A DNA stretch of 20,470 nucleotides from Azonexaceae bacterium (GTDB lineage: Bacteria; Pseudomonadota; Gammaproteobacteria; Burkholderiales; Rhodocyclaceae): contig SSTB01000056.1 in NCBI GenBank assembly GCA_009469665.1, positions 1 through 20,470 on the forward strand, written 5' to 3'. The notes below the pieces were generated by a model, which saw only the letters and a program-made list of their open reading frames with translations, was not told where the DNA came from and made no database searches. Of this stretch, positions 1 to 7,191 are shown in pieces. Both the position numbers and the translations under genes were made by a program. Each line of letters starts with the position of its first letter. The first letter of the stretch is position 1.

Positions 1-48
1 ATCGAAACCGGAATCGCGCAGATTGAACAGGGAGTGGTTTTCTTTCAT
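1..48 (-). CDS. Possible start of an unidentified protein (partial, runs off the left edge)
   Basis: On the minus strand an ATG at 48-46 opens a frame that stays open to the window edge and reads MKENHSLFNLRDSGFD. It lies 124 bp downstream of the last pilin-like gene and is preceded by a plausible promoter, so it may be a separate transcription unit. No good Shine-Dalgarno sequence is seen upstream of the ATG (the bases just before it are CGGGTTCCC). Sixteen residues are too few to assign a family. It could equally be a chance open frame. MSHA-type clusters often continue with further minor pilin or adhesin genes, but nothing in these residues shows that. Confidence 0.3.
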   Translation of the reverse strand, partial: MKENHSLFNLRDSGFD

Positions 49-80
49 GGGAACCCGGCGGCGGCAAAAACCGCAGCCGC

Positions 81-109
81 AGTGTGGCAGCCGGGCCGGG
101 AGCGGTCAA
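81..109 (-). promoter_or_regulatory. Candidate sigma-70 promoter for the gene at the left edge
   Basis: On the minus strand a -35-like TTGACC (109-104) is followed after a 17-nt spacer by CACACT (86-81), which is preceded by TG one base upstream (extended -10 form). The -35 matches the consensus well, but the -10 matches at only three of six positions. It would start transcription about 25 nt before the ATG at 48. This is inferred from pattern only. Confidence 0.3.
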
Positions 110-153
110 TACGGCGGGATGGGCGGCGGGATGGGCGGCGGGCCTACCCCGCC
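109..153. repeat. Short GC-rich direct repeat and hairpin after the pilin operon
   Basis: The plus strand carries a 12-base unit of the form GGGCGGCGGGAT repeated a little over two times. It runs into a hairpin with stem GGCGGG (137-142), loop CCTAC and stem CCCGCC (148-153). It lies just downstream of the stop codon of the last minus-strand pilin-like gene. No T-run follows the stem on the minus strand, so it is not a textbook rho-independent terminator. It could still slow transcription at the operon end. Confidence 0.3.
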
Positions 154-172
154 GGTATCGGTCCCCTTCCGT

Positions 173-859
173 TCAGGGGAGGCGGCCGGCGGTGATCATG
201 CGGTTGAACAGCACGTTGGGCGAGAGCCAGACCACCTGATCGTCGAAGACCCCGGGCCCCGGCGCTTGAGGGGGGCGCAGGACGAAGCTGGTGTCGCCGT
301 CTGTGTTCTCCAGTTCCTCGGCGGTGACCGCCGCCGCGTTGGCGCCGCCGGCCGCGTTGGTCGCTCCCAGGCCGTTGGGGCCGTGGGAGAGCAGGACGGC
401 AGGCAGGGTCGTGGCCAGGGTGGTGACGCAGGCGGCATCCTGGCAGACGCGCAGCGTCGCGGCGGTTGCCAGGGTGAAGCCGACGTCGGAACGGGAGAAG
501 CTGCCTTCGACCCGGTAACGGATGCGATTGCTCCAAGCGTCCAGGGGGGCGACCCCCAGGGTGGACCAGGGCAGGAGGCCTTCGGGACTGGTGCAGGCGT
601 TGGCGGCGCGGTTTTCCAGGCCATCGCCATTGGTGTCCGGGCAGGGCAGATAGGGACGGCCGTCCAGGGCGCTGTGGGATGCGGCGTAGCCCAGGAGCGC
701 CTCCCGTGCTTCCAGAAGCAGATTCTGAGTCTCGCTGCGGGTGCGTTGGTCGCTCTGGACGCCTGCGGCAATCATCAGGCCGCCGGTGAGCAGGGCGACG
801 ATGACCAGAACGATGGTCAGTTCGACCAGGGTGAAGCCCCGCAGGCTGTTGCGCTTCAT
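173..859 (-). CDS. Prepilin-type pseudopilin with conserved Cys pair and Ca-loop-like motif
   Basis: A 228-residue pilin-like protein. The N-terminus MKRNSLRG|FTLVELTIVLVIVALL is a classical class III signal: a short basic leader, Gly at -1, Phe at +1 and Glu at +5, followed by the hydrophobic helix. A prepilin peptidase should cleave after Gly8 and methylate Phe. The globular part contains LPCPDTNGDGLEN at about residues 71-83 and a second cysteine in NACTSPEG. DTNGDG resembles the DxDxDG calcium loops of pseudopilins and dockerins. Another cysteine pair lies in RVCQDAACV. The start codon overlaps the upstream stop (ATGA). The protein shares the REA-x-x-A-LG-x-AA-x-H...PCP layout with its upstream neighbour. 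It is probably a minor pilin rather than the major subunit, given its size. Its exact role is inferred. Confidence 0.85.
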   Translation of the reverse strand: MKRNSLRGFTLVELTIVLVIVALLTGGLMIAAGVQSDQRTRSETQNLLLEAREALLGYAASHSALDGRPYLPCPDTNGDGLENRAANACTSPEGLLPWSTLGVAPLDAWSNRIRYRVEGSFSRSDVGFTLATAATLRVCQDAACVTTLATTLPAVLLSHGPNGLGATNAAGGANAAAVTAEELENTDGDTSFVLRPPQAPGPGVFDDQVVWLSPNVLFNRMITAGRLP

Positions 860-1830
860 GGCAGCACCTTCAGCGTCCTGCCACCCAGGGTGATGAGGGC
901 CGAATGGGCGTCGGCCCGGGTGTAGGCGGCGAGGGGGAACCAGCCGTTGGCCAGCAGCCAGTTGAACGTGGTGGCGTCGAAAGTCATGTCCTTGTAGGGC
1001 ATCGTTCCGGAAATCACCCCGGCTTCGGCGATGCCGTCCGCGTCACTGTCGGCCCAGGGAAATTCGCCGAAATCGTTGTGAAAGCGGCGCAGCCCGCCCA
1101 CGGTGGCTTCGCCCCCCAACTCGGCCAGCACCCGGGTGACCAGGCGGGTCATCAGCTCCGTACGGGTGATGGTGAGCACCCGGTCGTTGAAGGTCGCGGC
1201 CGGTCCCTGGCTCACGAAGGCGACGCCCCCGGCGTTGCCGAGATCGAGATAATCCGCCGCCGCCGGGGGATTGGCGGCGGTCGGGAGCGTACGGGACTGA
1301 CCCGGCAGCGGGACGCCCGGCGCGATGATCAGGGCGACTGCCGCATTGGCCACCCCGTCGACGCTCAGTTGTCCGACGGTGTTGGTATTGATGGGGGCGC
1401 TGCGCAATCCGGGTGACAGGACGTACCACAGGGGAGCGCCGGACACGTCCTGCAGGACGCCCTGCTTCAGGGTGCGCCACGCGAGCCTTCCCGTCAGCGG
1501 GCCAGGAGCGGTGCAGGCGGCCCGGGCCTGACCCTCGTTGGCACTGCCCAGGGCGACGGTGTCTTCGGGGCAGGGCATGAGTCCGGGATGGCTGGCGTGG
1601 GCGGCCGACCAGCCCAGCACGGCGTCTTTGGCTTCCCGTAGCGCGGTGGCGGTCAGCGTCTCCCCCTGCCGCCGCGCCTCGGCACCGTTCCAGGCGCCGA
1701 GAAACAAGGCCGCGCCGGCCATGACGACCACCATCAGCAGCAGTAGCAGGGCGACGCCTGACTGCCGGCCCCCGCGGATCTGCAGCTTACGGCCGCTGCG
1801 GCGCGGGGCGGACGGTGAGGGTTCCGCCAT
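856..1830 (-). CDS. PilX/MshP-like minor pilin, paralogous to the next gene
   Basis: A 324-residue protein with an N-terminal basic stretch (MAEPSPSAPRRSGRKLQIRG), then RQSGVALLLLLMVVVMAGAALFLGAW, a hydrophobic helix like those of PilX, MshP and GspK-type minor pilins. It lacks the usual Glu at +5. Downstream it has AKDAVLGWSAAHASHPGLMPCPEDT, a second Cys in RAACTAPG, and later WADSDADGIAEAG, a DxDxDGxxE calcium-loop-like motif. The Cys-rich segment parallels that of the following 228-residue prepilin, so the two probably arose by duplication. The ATG at 1830 lies 44 nt inside the upstream gene. No in-frame ATG, GTG or TTG between there and the hydrophobic helix offers a later start. Expected location is the inner membrane and pilus tip complex. 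Function is inferred from the family and neighbours. Confidence 0.8.
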   Translation of the reverse strand: MAEPSPSAPRRSGRKLQIRGGRQSGVALLLLLMVVVMAGAALFLGAWNGAEARRQGETLTATALREAKDAVLGWSAAHASHPGLMPCPEDTVALGSANEGQARAACTAPGPLTGRLAWRTLKQGVLQDVSGAPLWYVLSPGLRSAPINTNTVGQLSVDGVANAAVALIIAPGVPLPGQSRTLPTAANPPAAADYLDLGNAGGVAFVSQGPAATFNDRVLTITRTELMTRLVTRVLAELGGEATVGGLRRFHNDFGEFPWADSDADGIAEAGVISGTMPYKDMTFDATTFNWLLANGWFPLAAYTRADAHSALITLGGRTLKVLP

Positions 1831-2170
1831 CGAGGAGATCCTTGGCGCTACGGTCGTCGGGGGCTGCGAGGGTCTGGCCCGGTTTGAGGGGGAGGGGCGT
1901 CAGGGGGACCCTTTCCTCGGCGACGGGGGCGCCGTTGATCCAGGCCGTGTTGCGCCCGCTGCTGCGCAGCACGCGGCCGTTGAGGGTGGTGGGGCCGCTG
2001 GTGGTGGGGCCGGGAAGGCTCGGGTTGAGGCGCTTCCGGTCCAGTTCGGCACGCTGTTCCGGGGTGTTGAACAGGCGTCCCAGGGGGGCGGGCTCGGCGG
2101 CCTCGGCCGGCGCGGCCAGGGCTGCGGCGAGGACCATGGCCGGGAACAGGGCGCGGGGGGCGACGGTCAT
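1787..2170 (-). CDS. Small periplasmic MshK/PilP-like pilus assembly protein
   Basis: A 127-residue protein with a Sec signal peptide (MTVAPRALFPAMVLAAALAAPAEAAEP, probable cleavage after AEA). The mature part is short and Pro/Arg-rich. It has a central TTLNGRVLRSSGRNTAWINGAPV segment, a beta-type pattern reminiscent of MshK and of general-secretion small proteins in which a 'W-x-NG-x-x-V' strand pair occurs. The start overlaps the stop of the PilO-like gene (ATGA), and its 3' end overlaps the next gene by 44 nt. Position directly after the PilN/PilO homologues is where MshK or PilP is expected. MshK-type proteins are thought to link the inner-membrane platform to the secretin. Identity rests mostly on context and size. 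Confidence 0.7.
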   Translation of the reverse strand: MTVAPRALFPAMVLAAALAAPAEAAEPAPLGRLFNTPEQRAELDRKRLNPSLPGPTTSGPTTLNGRVLRSSGRNTAWINGAPVAEERVPLTPLPLKPGQTLAAPDDRSAKDLLDGGTLTVRPAPQRP

Positions 2171-2769
2171 GGACGCTTTTCCTCCCCGGGGTTCCCTGCC
2201 TGGGCCGTGACCCAGACCAGGTCGCAGGCGGCTTCGGGCGCCGGTGCCGAACCCAGCGGGGCGCCCCGATTGAGGGTGCAGGCGCGCACCACGACCAGGG
2301 CGCTCGCCTCTCGACGCAGGGTGTCCAGGTAACGCAGCAGATCCTCTTCATGGACGAGGCGCAGACGCAGTTTCATGGGGCTGGCGTAGAAGCGCACGGC
2401 CTCTGCTGCGGCCGGCGCAAGGGCGGCGCGGGGTCCGAATTCGTAGCTGATTTCCGGCAGCTTGTGGCGGCGTTGGGCTTCGCGCAGCGTTTCGGTCCAG
2501 GCGAGGCGCTGCTCGCTGCCCAGGGTGCCGCGCTTTTGCATGGCAGCGAGGGTGAGCGATTTGTCGCGAATTTCGTCTTCCTCGACGCGCACCCGGCGCA
2601 GACGGTTCTCCGCTTCCCGCGCTGCGGCTTCTGCCGCTTGGCGGGCGCTTCCGGCGTGCTCGCGCAGGGCACGGCTCTGGCTGGCCAGGAACAGACCTGC
2701 CAGGAGCAGGAGGGCGACCCCCGCCAGATGCCAGCGGAGCTTCTTGAGATCGGCGCTGGTGAAGGTCAT
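2167..2769 (-). CDS. PilO/MshJ-like inner-membrane alignment protein
   Basis: A 200-residue bitopic protein. It has a short cytoplasmic N-terminus (MTFTSADLKKLRWH), one transmembrane helix at about residues 15-32, a heptad-like Ala/Glu/Arg-rich coiled coil at about 35-75, then a ferredoxin-like alpha/beta domain ending ...DLVWVTAQAGNPGEEKRP. This is the layout of PilO, GspM and MshJ, which pair with PilN/GspL/MshI in the inner membrane and form the periplasmic alignment complex. It starts in an ATGA overlap with the end of the PilM-PilN-like gene, the partner expected for a heterodimer. Sequence conservation in this family is low, so the call depends on topology and neighbours. Confidence 0.75.
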   Translation of the reverse strand: MTFTSADLKKLRWHLAGVALLLLAGLFLASQSRALREHAGSARQAAEAAAREAENRLRRVRVEEDEIRDKSLTLAAMQKRGTLGSEQRLAWTETLREAQRRHKLPEISYEFGPRAALAPAAAEAVRFYASPMKLRLRLVHEEDLLRYLDTLRREASALVVVRACTLNRGAPLGSAPAPEAACDLVWVTAQAGNPGEEKRP

Positions 2770-4286
2770 GGTGCGAGGCGGCTCACCAGGAGGGCGAAGC
2801 TGCGCGGCGGGGCGCTTTCTTCTTCGCGGGTGCCGCCCCTGAGGCTCTGGGACGGATCGACATCAAAAGGCTGCTGGCGGACGGTGACCTTGAGCTCGGG
2901 ATCGAGGCGCAAGCGCTCGACGAAGGCGGTAAAGACTGCCACGACCTGACGGGGCTCGCTTTCCCGACCAAGGGTGACGATGCCCTTGATCTGCGCCGTC
3001 TCCCCGGCCGTACTCTCCGGGGTGGCCGGTGCGCTGCCCTTCTCGGCCTCCCCCAAGCGCCAATCGATGGCCTCGATCTCTATGGCCGGCGAGGCGTCCA
3101 GGGCCCGGGTCAGGGCCCCGACCAGGGCCCCGGGCCCGGCGGCCAGGCGTTCCAGCCCGCGGTAGCGATCCACGGCAGCGCGCAGGGCATCGTTGTTGTC
3201 GATCCCGAGTTGCGGGAAGGTGGCGGCGATCTGCTCATAGCGCTGCCGCTGTTCCAGGCTGCGGGCCTGAAGTTCGGCGACTTCCTCCCGGTCGGCGTAG
3301 GTCTCGGCGATCTGCTTGCCAGAAAAAAGCAGTGCCGCGATCAGGGCGACCGCGCCGGCGCCGATGAGGCCCTGCTTGATGCGATGGATGCCGTAATCGT
3401 GGCGAGCCTCGTCGGGGGCGTACTGCTCGGCGGGGGTGGCCTTGCCGAGAAGATAGGCGAACAGGGCGCCGCAGCGGGCGCCGGCAGGCCGCCCGTGTAG
3501 TCCCAGTGCCCGGGATGCCTCAGCGATGCCGATCAGGCGAGGGTGGAGCAGGGGAGAGGCCCCGGAAGCCCCCTCCAAGGCAGGCAGGGCATCATCCGGT
3601 GCGATGACGAAGACCGGCAGGGCATCGTTGCGCCCGAAGTGACGTTGGGCGGCCAGATATTGGTGGAGCTTCTGGCCTTCGGCGGCGATGGTGGATGCCA
3701 GCCCCTCGGGGCTGGCATCGTAGAGCGGCGCCATGCGCGAAAAGACCGTCTTGCCGTCCACCAGGTAGCTTTCGCGCAGGGCCTGATCGTGGACGGTGAG
3801 GAGCAGGCTGCGGGGGGGCGGGCGGCACAGCGTGCGCACCAGGGCGTCTCCCAGTTGGGAAACGGTGTAGAGACCCGCCAGGGGCACATGGGCGGCGGTG
3901 ATGGCACTCACCCAGGGGGTGAGCTGGGCAGGGGCGGTCAGTGCGGAGAGCAGCACCTTTTCGTTGCGGCGGCGCTCTTTCTCGTACCCCAGGGAACGCA
4001 CCGTGGTGTAGGGGGTGCCATAAAAGGACTGGGTGCATTTGCGTGCCAGCAGGGTGCGGCGGTCGTTTCCCCGCAGATAGGGAATGGTCTCGATCAGATG
4101 GCTCTCCTCGGCCAGATTGCAGAGCAGCATGCAGGGCTGGCTGCCCAGGGTTTCGAGGAAAGTGGCGAAGGCCGCGAGGCCCTCCGGCGTGGGTGGAAAT
4201 TCCCCGGCCGCGGTGAGGCGGCCGGGATTCCAGGCGTAGACCGCCAGGCGCTGGGCGTTGAGGGCGAGGATGCAGCGGCCGCTCAC
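2766..4286 (-). CDS. Fused PilM-PilN-like (MshI-type) platform protein
   Basis: A 506-residue protein starting at GTG 4286, in a GTGA overlap with the mshG-like stop. The frame is open further upstream but only as a shadow inside mshG. Residues about 1-300 start GRCILALNAQRLAVYAWNPGRL and contain RTLLARKCTQSFYG and VHDQALRESYLVDGK, as in the degenerate actin-like PilM/GspL cytoplasmic domain of MSHA-type proteins. A single transmembrane helix lies at about 306-323, a coiled coil at about 331-352, and a PilN-like periplasmic domain follows (LDASPAIEIEAIDWRL, then QIKGIVTLGRESEPRQVVAVFTAFVERL). It would connect the cytoplasmic ATPase to the periplasmic PilO/MshK layer, doing the work of two proteins. 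No clear nucleotide-binding motif is seen in the actin-like half, so ATP binding is doubtful. The architecture matches GspL and MshI. Confidence 0.78.
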   Translation of the reverse strand: MSGRCILALNAQRLAVYAWNPGRLTAAGEFPPTPEGLAAFATFLETLGSQPCMLLCNLAEESHLIETIPYLRGNDRRTLLARKCTQSFYGTPYTTVRSLGYEKERRRNEKVLLSALTAPAQLTPWVSAITAAHVPLAGLYTVSQLGDALVRTLCRPPPRSLLLTVHDQALRESYLVDGKTVFSRMAPLYDASPEGLASTIAAEGQKLHQYLAAQRHFGRNDALPVFVIAPDDALPALEGASGASPLLHPRLIGIAEASRALGLHGRPAGARCGALFAYLLGKATPAEQYAPDEARHDYGIHRIKQGLIGAGAVALIAALLFSGKQIAETYADREEVAELQARSLEQRQRYEQIAATFPQLGIDNNDALRAAVDRYRGLERLAAGPGALVGALTRALDASPAIEIEAIDWRLGEAEKGSAPATPESTAGETAQIKGIVTLGRESEPRQVVAVFTAFVERLRLDPELKVTVRQQPFDVDPSQSLRGGTREEESAPPRSFALLVSRLAP

Positions 4287-5482
4287 GCCTTGATTCCGGT
4301 GATGACGTCGTAGATGGGGCCGATGACCGACAGCATGATCCAGCCCAACAGTGCGCCGAGCAGCAGGGTAAGCAGGGGTTCGATCATGGCCTGGGCCCGT
4401 TCGACGGACTCGCGCACGTCGCGGTTGTAAAAGTAGCTCACGTTGGCCAGGGCCCGGTCCAGGCCGCCGGTGTTTTCCCCCACCCGCAACATGCGGATGA
4501 CCAAGGGGGGAAAGAGGCCGACGTCGCGAAAAGCCTGGGTGACACTCTTGCCTTCGCGGATGAAACCCTCCGCCTGCACCAGGCCTTCGCGCACTGCCAG
4601 GTTTCCCACCACGTCCTGGGTGCTGCGGATGGAGTCGAGGACGGGGATGCCGGAGGCGTAGAGCATGGCAAAGGTGTTGGCGAAGCGGGATAGGATGATT
4701 TTCTTCAGGATGTCGCCGACGACGGGCAGACGAAGCAAAAAGGCATCCCGTGCCCGGCGGGCCAGGGGATTGACCTGGAGGGTGATGCGGGCGGCGACCA
4801 CGACCAGCACGGGCAGCGCGACAAAGAGCGGCCAGAAGCGGGCTAGGATGTCGGAAGCGAAAAAGAGAATTTGGGTCTGCAGCGGCAGGGACTGTCCCAT
4901 GTTGCGCACGAAAAGCTTGAGCTGGGGGACCAGGTAGAGCATCAGAAAGGTGGTGGCGGTGAGGACGATGACGCCCACGAAGGCCGGGTAGAGCAACAGC
5001 TTGCGGGTGTGGGCCGCCAGTTCGTCCTCCCACTTGATGGATTCGCTCAGGCTGCCGAGCACCTGGGGCAGGTCGCCGGAGACTTCACCGGCCCGGATGA
5101 GGCTGACGAAAACCTGACTGAAGACGTTGGGGTGGGTCGCGAGGGCCTGGGAAAGGGTCTGGCCCCCCTCGATGCTTTCGATCACGCCGGCGACGACTTC
5201 GCGGAAGCGCGGGTGTTCTATGGAATCGCGCAGGTCGGCGAGACCTTCCAGGATGGGCACGCTGGAGGCGGTGAGTTGCTCCAGGTGAAAACAGAAGTGG
5301 ATGATCTCCCGTCGCGGAACCCGGCCGCCGCCGAACAAGTTGCGATACTGAACCGGCTGCCCGGAGATGAGGTCGAGTTCCATGCGCCCGAGGCGCAATT
5401 CCAGGTCGATCAGGTTGGAGGCGTCGAGGCGTCCCGTGACCCGCCGCCCCTCCGCGCTCACTGCCGTGTAGTCGAAAAGCAT
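4283..5482 (-). CDS. mshG: MshG/GspF-like inner-membrane platform protein
   Basis: A 399-residue polytopic protein of the GspF/PilC family. It contains two repeats of the T2SSF domain (about 68-190 and 270-392). The first has FCFHLEQLTASSVPILEGL and GGQTLSQALATHPNVFSQVFVSLIRAGEVSGDLPQVL. The second has LSRFANTFAMLYASGIPVLDSI and RMLRVGENTGGLDRALANVSYFYNRDVRESVERAQAMIEPLLTLLLGALLG, both family hallmarks. Transmembrane helices lie between the repeats and at the C-terminus. The protein anchors the assembly ATPase and is thought to turn with it to insert or extract pilin subunits. The ATG is 2 nt after the mshE stop, and the 3' end overlaps the next gene by 4 nt, so the two are very likely translationally coupled. 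Confidence 0.93.
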   Translation of the reverse strand: MLFDYTAVSAEGRRVTGRLDASNLIDLELRLGRMELDLISGQPVQYRNLFGGGRVPRREIIHFCFHLEQLTASSVPILEGLADLRDSIEHPRFREVVAGVIESIEGGQTLSQALATHPNVFSQVFVSLIRAGEVSGDLPQVLGSLSESIKWEDELAAHTRKLLLYPAFVGVIVLTATTFLMLYLVPQLKLFVRNMGQSLPLQTQILFFASDILARFWPLFVALPVLVVVAARITLQVNPLARRARDAFLLRLPVVGDILKKIILSRFANTFAMLYASGIPVLDSIRSTQDVVGNLAVREGLVQAEGFIREGKSVTQAFRDVGLFPPLVIRMLRVGENTGGLDRALANVSYFYNRDVRESVERAQAMIEPLLTLLLGALLGWIMLSVIGPIYDVITGIKA

Positions 5483-5484
5483 GG

Positions 5485-7191
5485 CTACATCCGGTCGGTC
5501 AGGTCGACGACGCGGCCGAGTTCCTCCAGGGAGGTGGTCCCGTCGAGGACGCGCCGCAGGCCGTCTTCGGCCAGGGTGGTGAAGCCCCGCATCTGGGCGC
5601 GGCTGCGGATTTCATGGGTCGTCGCCCGCCGGGCGATGAGCTCGTCGATGCTTGTGTCGACGCGCAGCAGTTCCATGATGGCCAGGCGGCCACGATAGCC
5701 CTGGAAGTCACACTGCTCGCAGCCGCTGGCACGATAGAGCAGGGGCCGCAGCGTCTCGGTGGTGATGCCCAGGAGGCGGATTTCGTGGGGCTCCGCGGCG
5801 TAGGCGGACTTGCAGTGCTCGCACAGGCGTCGTACCAAGCGCTGGGCGACGATGCCGATGATGTTGCCGGCCAGGATGTCGGGCAGGACGCCAATGTCGA
5901 GCAGGCGCGGAATGGCCCCGATGGCTGAATTGGTGTGCAGGGTGGTGTACACCTGGTGGCCGGTCATGGCGGCGCGGAAGGCCATTTCGGCGGTTTCGGC
6001 ATCGCGGATTTCGCCCACCAGGATGACGTCCGGATCCTGGCGCATCATGGAGCGGATGCCGTTGGCGAAGTCGAGTTTGGACGAATCGGCCACCGAGGTC
6101 TGGCGCACCAGGGTCATGGGGTACTCGACCGGGTCTTCGAGGGTCATGATGTGGACCCCCTCGTTGTTGATGTGGTTGAGGACCGAGTAGAGCGTCGTGG
6201 TCTTGCCGCTGCCGGTGGGACCGGTGACGAGGATGATGCCTTCCGGGCGGGCGATCATCAGCTTGAGCAACTGCAGGTGCTCGTCGGCCAGGCCGAGTCG
6301 GTCCAGTGGCACCAGACCCTTCTGGCGGTCGAGAACCCGCAGGACGATGTTTTCGCCGTGGATGGTGGGCTGGCACGAGACACGGAAATCCACCGGGCGG
6401 CCCGACACGCTCAGTCCGATGCGGCCATCCTGGGGCGCCCGCATCTCGGCGATGTTCATGCCCGAGAGTACCTTGATGCGCACGGTCATGGCCGGCCAGT
6501 AGGATTTGTGCAGGGCGCGAATCTGCCGCAGGATGCCGTCGATGCGGTAGCGGATACGCAGGAAGTTGGCTTCGGGCTCGAAATGGATGTCCGAGGCATC
6601 CCGCTTCACCGCGTCCGTGAGAATGGAATCGATCAGGCGGACGACCGGCTGGCTGTACTGGTCGTCGCTGGCGGCGAGGCTCTTCCAATCCACTTCGCCG
6701 GTTTCGATCTCGTGCAGGATGCCGTCGATGGACAGTTCGTGACCGTAATACTGGTCGATGGCACGGTCGATCTCCGATTCGCCGGCCAGCAGGGTGTCCA
6801 GTTCTATCCCGTCGGGAATCAGGGCGCGGACCCGGTCCAGGCCGACGATGTCGTTGATGTCGGCCACCGCCAGGGTCAGGCGGTGTTGCACGAGATCCAG
6901 GTCCAGGGGCAGGAGATGGTGGCGCTTGGCCACTTCCCGCGGCACCAGTTTCACCGCCTGGGGGTCCACCACGGCGTGGCCGAGGTCCACGCTCTGGCGG
7001 CCCAGGCTTTCGGACAGGGCCTCGCGCAGGGTCGCTTCGGTGACGAAACCCAGGGATACCAGCAGCTTGCCGATGGGCTGGTTGGACTTCATCTGCTCCA
7101 GCAGCGCGATGCGCAACTGGTCTTCCGACAGAATGCCCTCGGCGATCAGGATCTGGCCGATGGGCCGGCGCTGTGCGGCGGGAGCGTTCAT
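5485..7191 (-). CDS. mshE: MshE/GspE-like assembly ATPase with MshEN c-di-GMP-type domain
   Basis: A 568-residue hexameric secretion ATPase. All catalytic signatures are visible: Walker A GPTGSGKT (324-331), Asp box LEDPVEY (351-357), Walker B DPDVILVGEIRD (386-397) and His box TTLHT (416-420). A tetracysteine zinc site is formed by CEHC (457-460) and CEQC (491-494), typical of GspE, PilB and MshE. The N-terminus carries two tandem IGxxL...Q-type blocks (about 11-33 and 40-64: PIGQILIAEGILSEDQLRIALLEQ and PIGKLLVSLGFVTEATLREAL), which match the MshEN domain shown in Vibrio MshE to bind cyclic di-GMP. The protein powers polymerisation of pilin from the inner membrane. The ATG overlaps the upstream TPR gene stop (ATGA). 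The intact motifs suggest an active enzyme. Confidence 0.95.
   Translation of the reverse strand: MNAPAAQRRPIGQILIAEGILSEDQLRIALLEQMKSNQPIGKLLVSLGFVTEATLREALSESLGRQSVDLGHAVVDPQAVKLVPREVAKRHHLLPLDLDLVQHRLTLAVADINDIVGLDRVRALIPDGIELDTLLAGESEIDRAIDQYYGHELSIDGILHEIETGEVDWKSLAASDDQYSQPVVRLIDSILTDAVKRDASDIHFEPEANFLRIRYRIDGILRQIRALHKSYWPAMTVRIKVLSGMNIAEMRAPQDGRIGLSVSGRPVDFRVSCQPTIHGENIVLRVLDRQKGLVPLDRLGLADEHLQLLKLMIARPEGIILVTGPTGSGKTTTLYSVLNHINNEGVHIMTLEDPVEYPMTLVRQTSVADSSKLDFANGIRSMMRQDPDVILVGEIRDAETAEMAFRAAMTGHQVYTTLHTNSAIGAIPRLLDIGVLPDILAGNIIGIVAQRLVRRLCEHCKSAYAAEPHEIRLLGITTETLRPLLYRASGCEQCDFQGYRGRLAIMELLRVDTSIDELIARRATTHEIRSRAQMRGFTTLAEDGLRRVLDGTTSLEELGRVVDLTDRM

Noticed and set aside
4287..5033. 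Upstream extension of the PilM-PilN-like gene to 755 residues
   Set aside because: The extra 249 codons are a Pro/His/Arg-rich shadow wholly inside the well-supported mshG gene. The GTG at 4286 in a GTGA overlap gives the family-like start.
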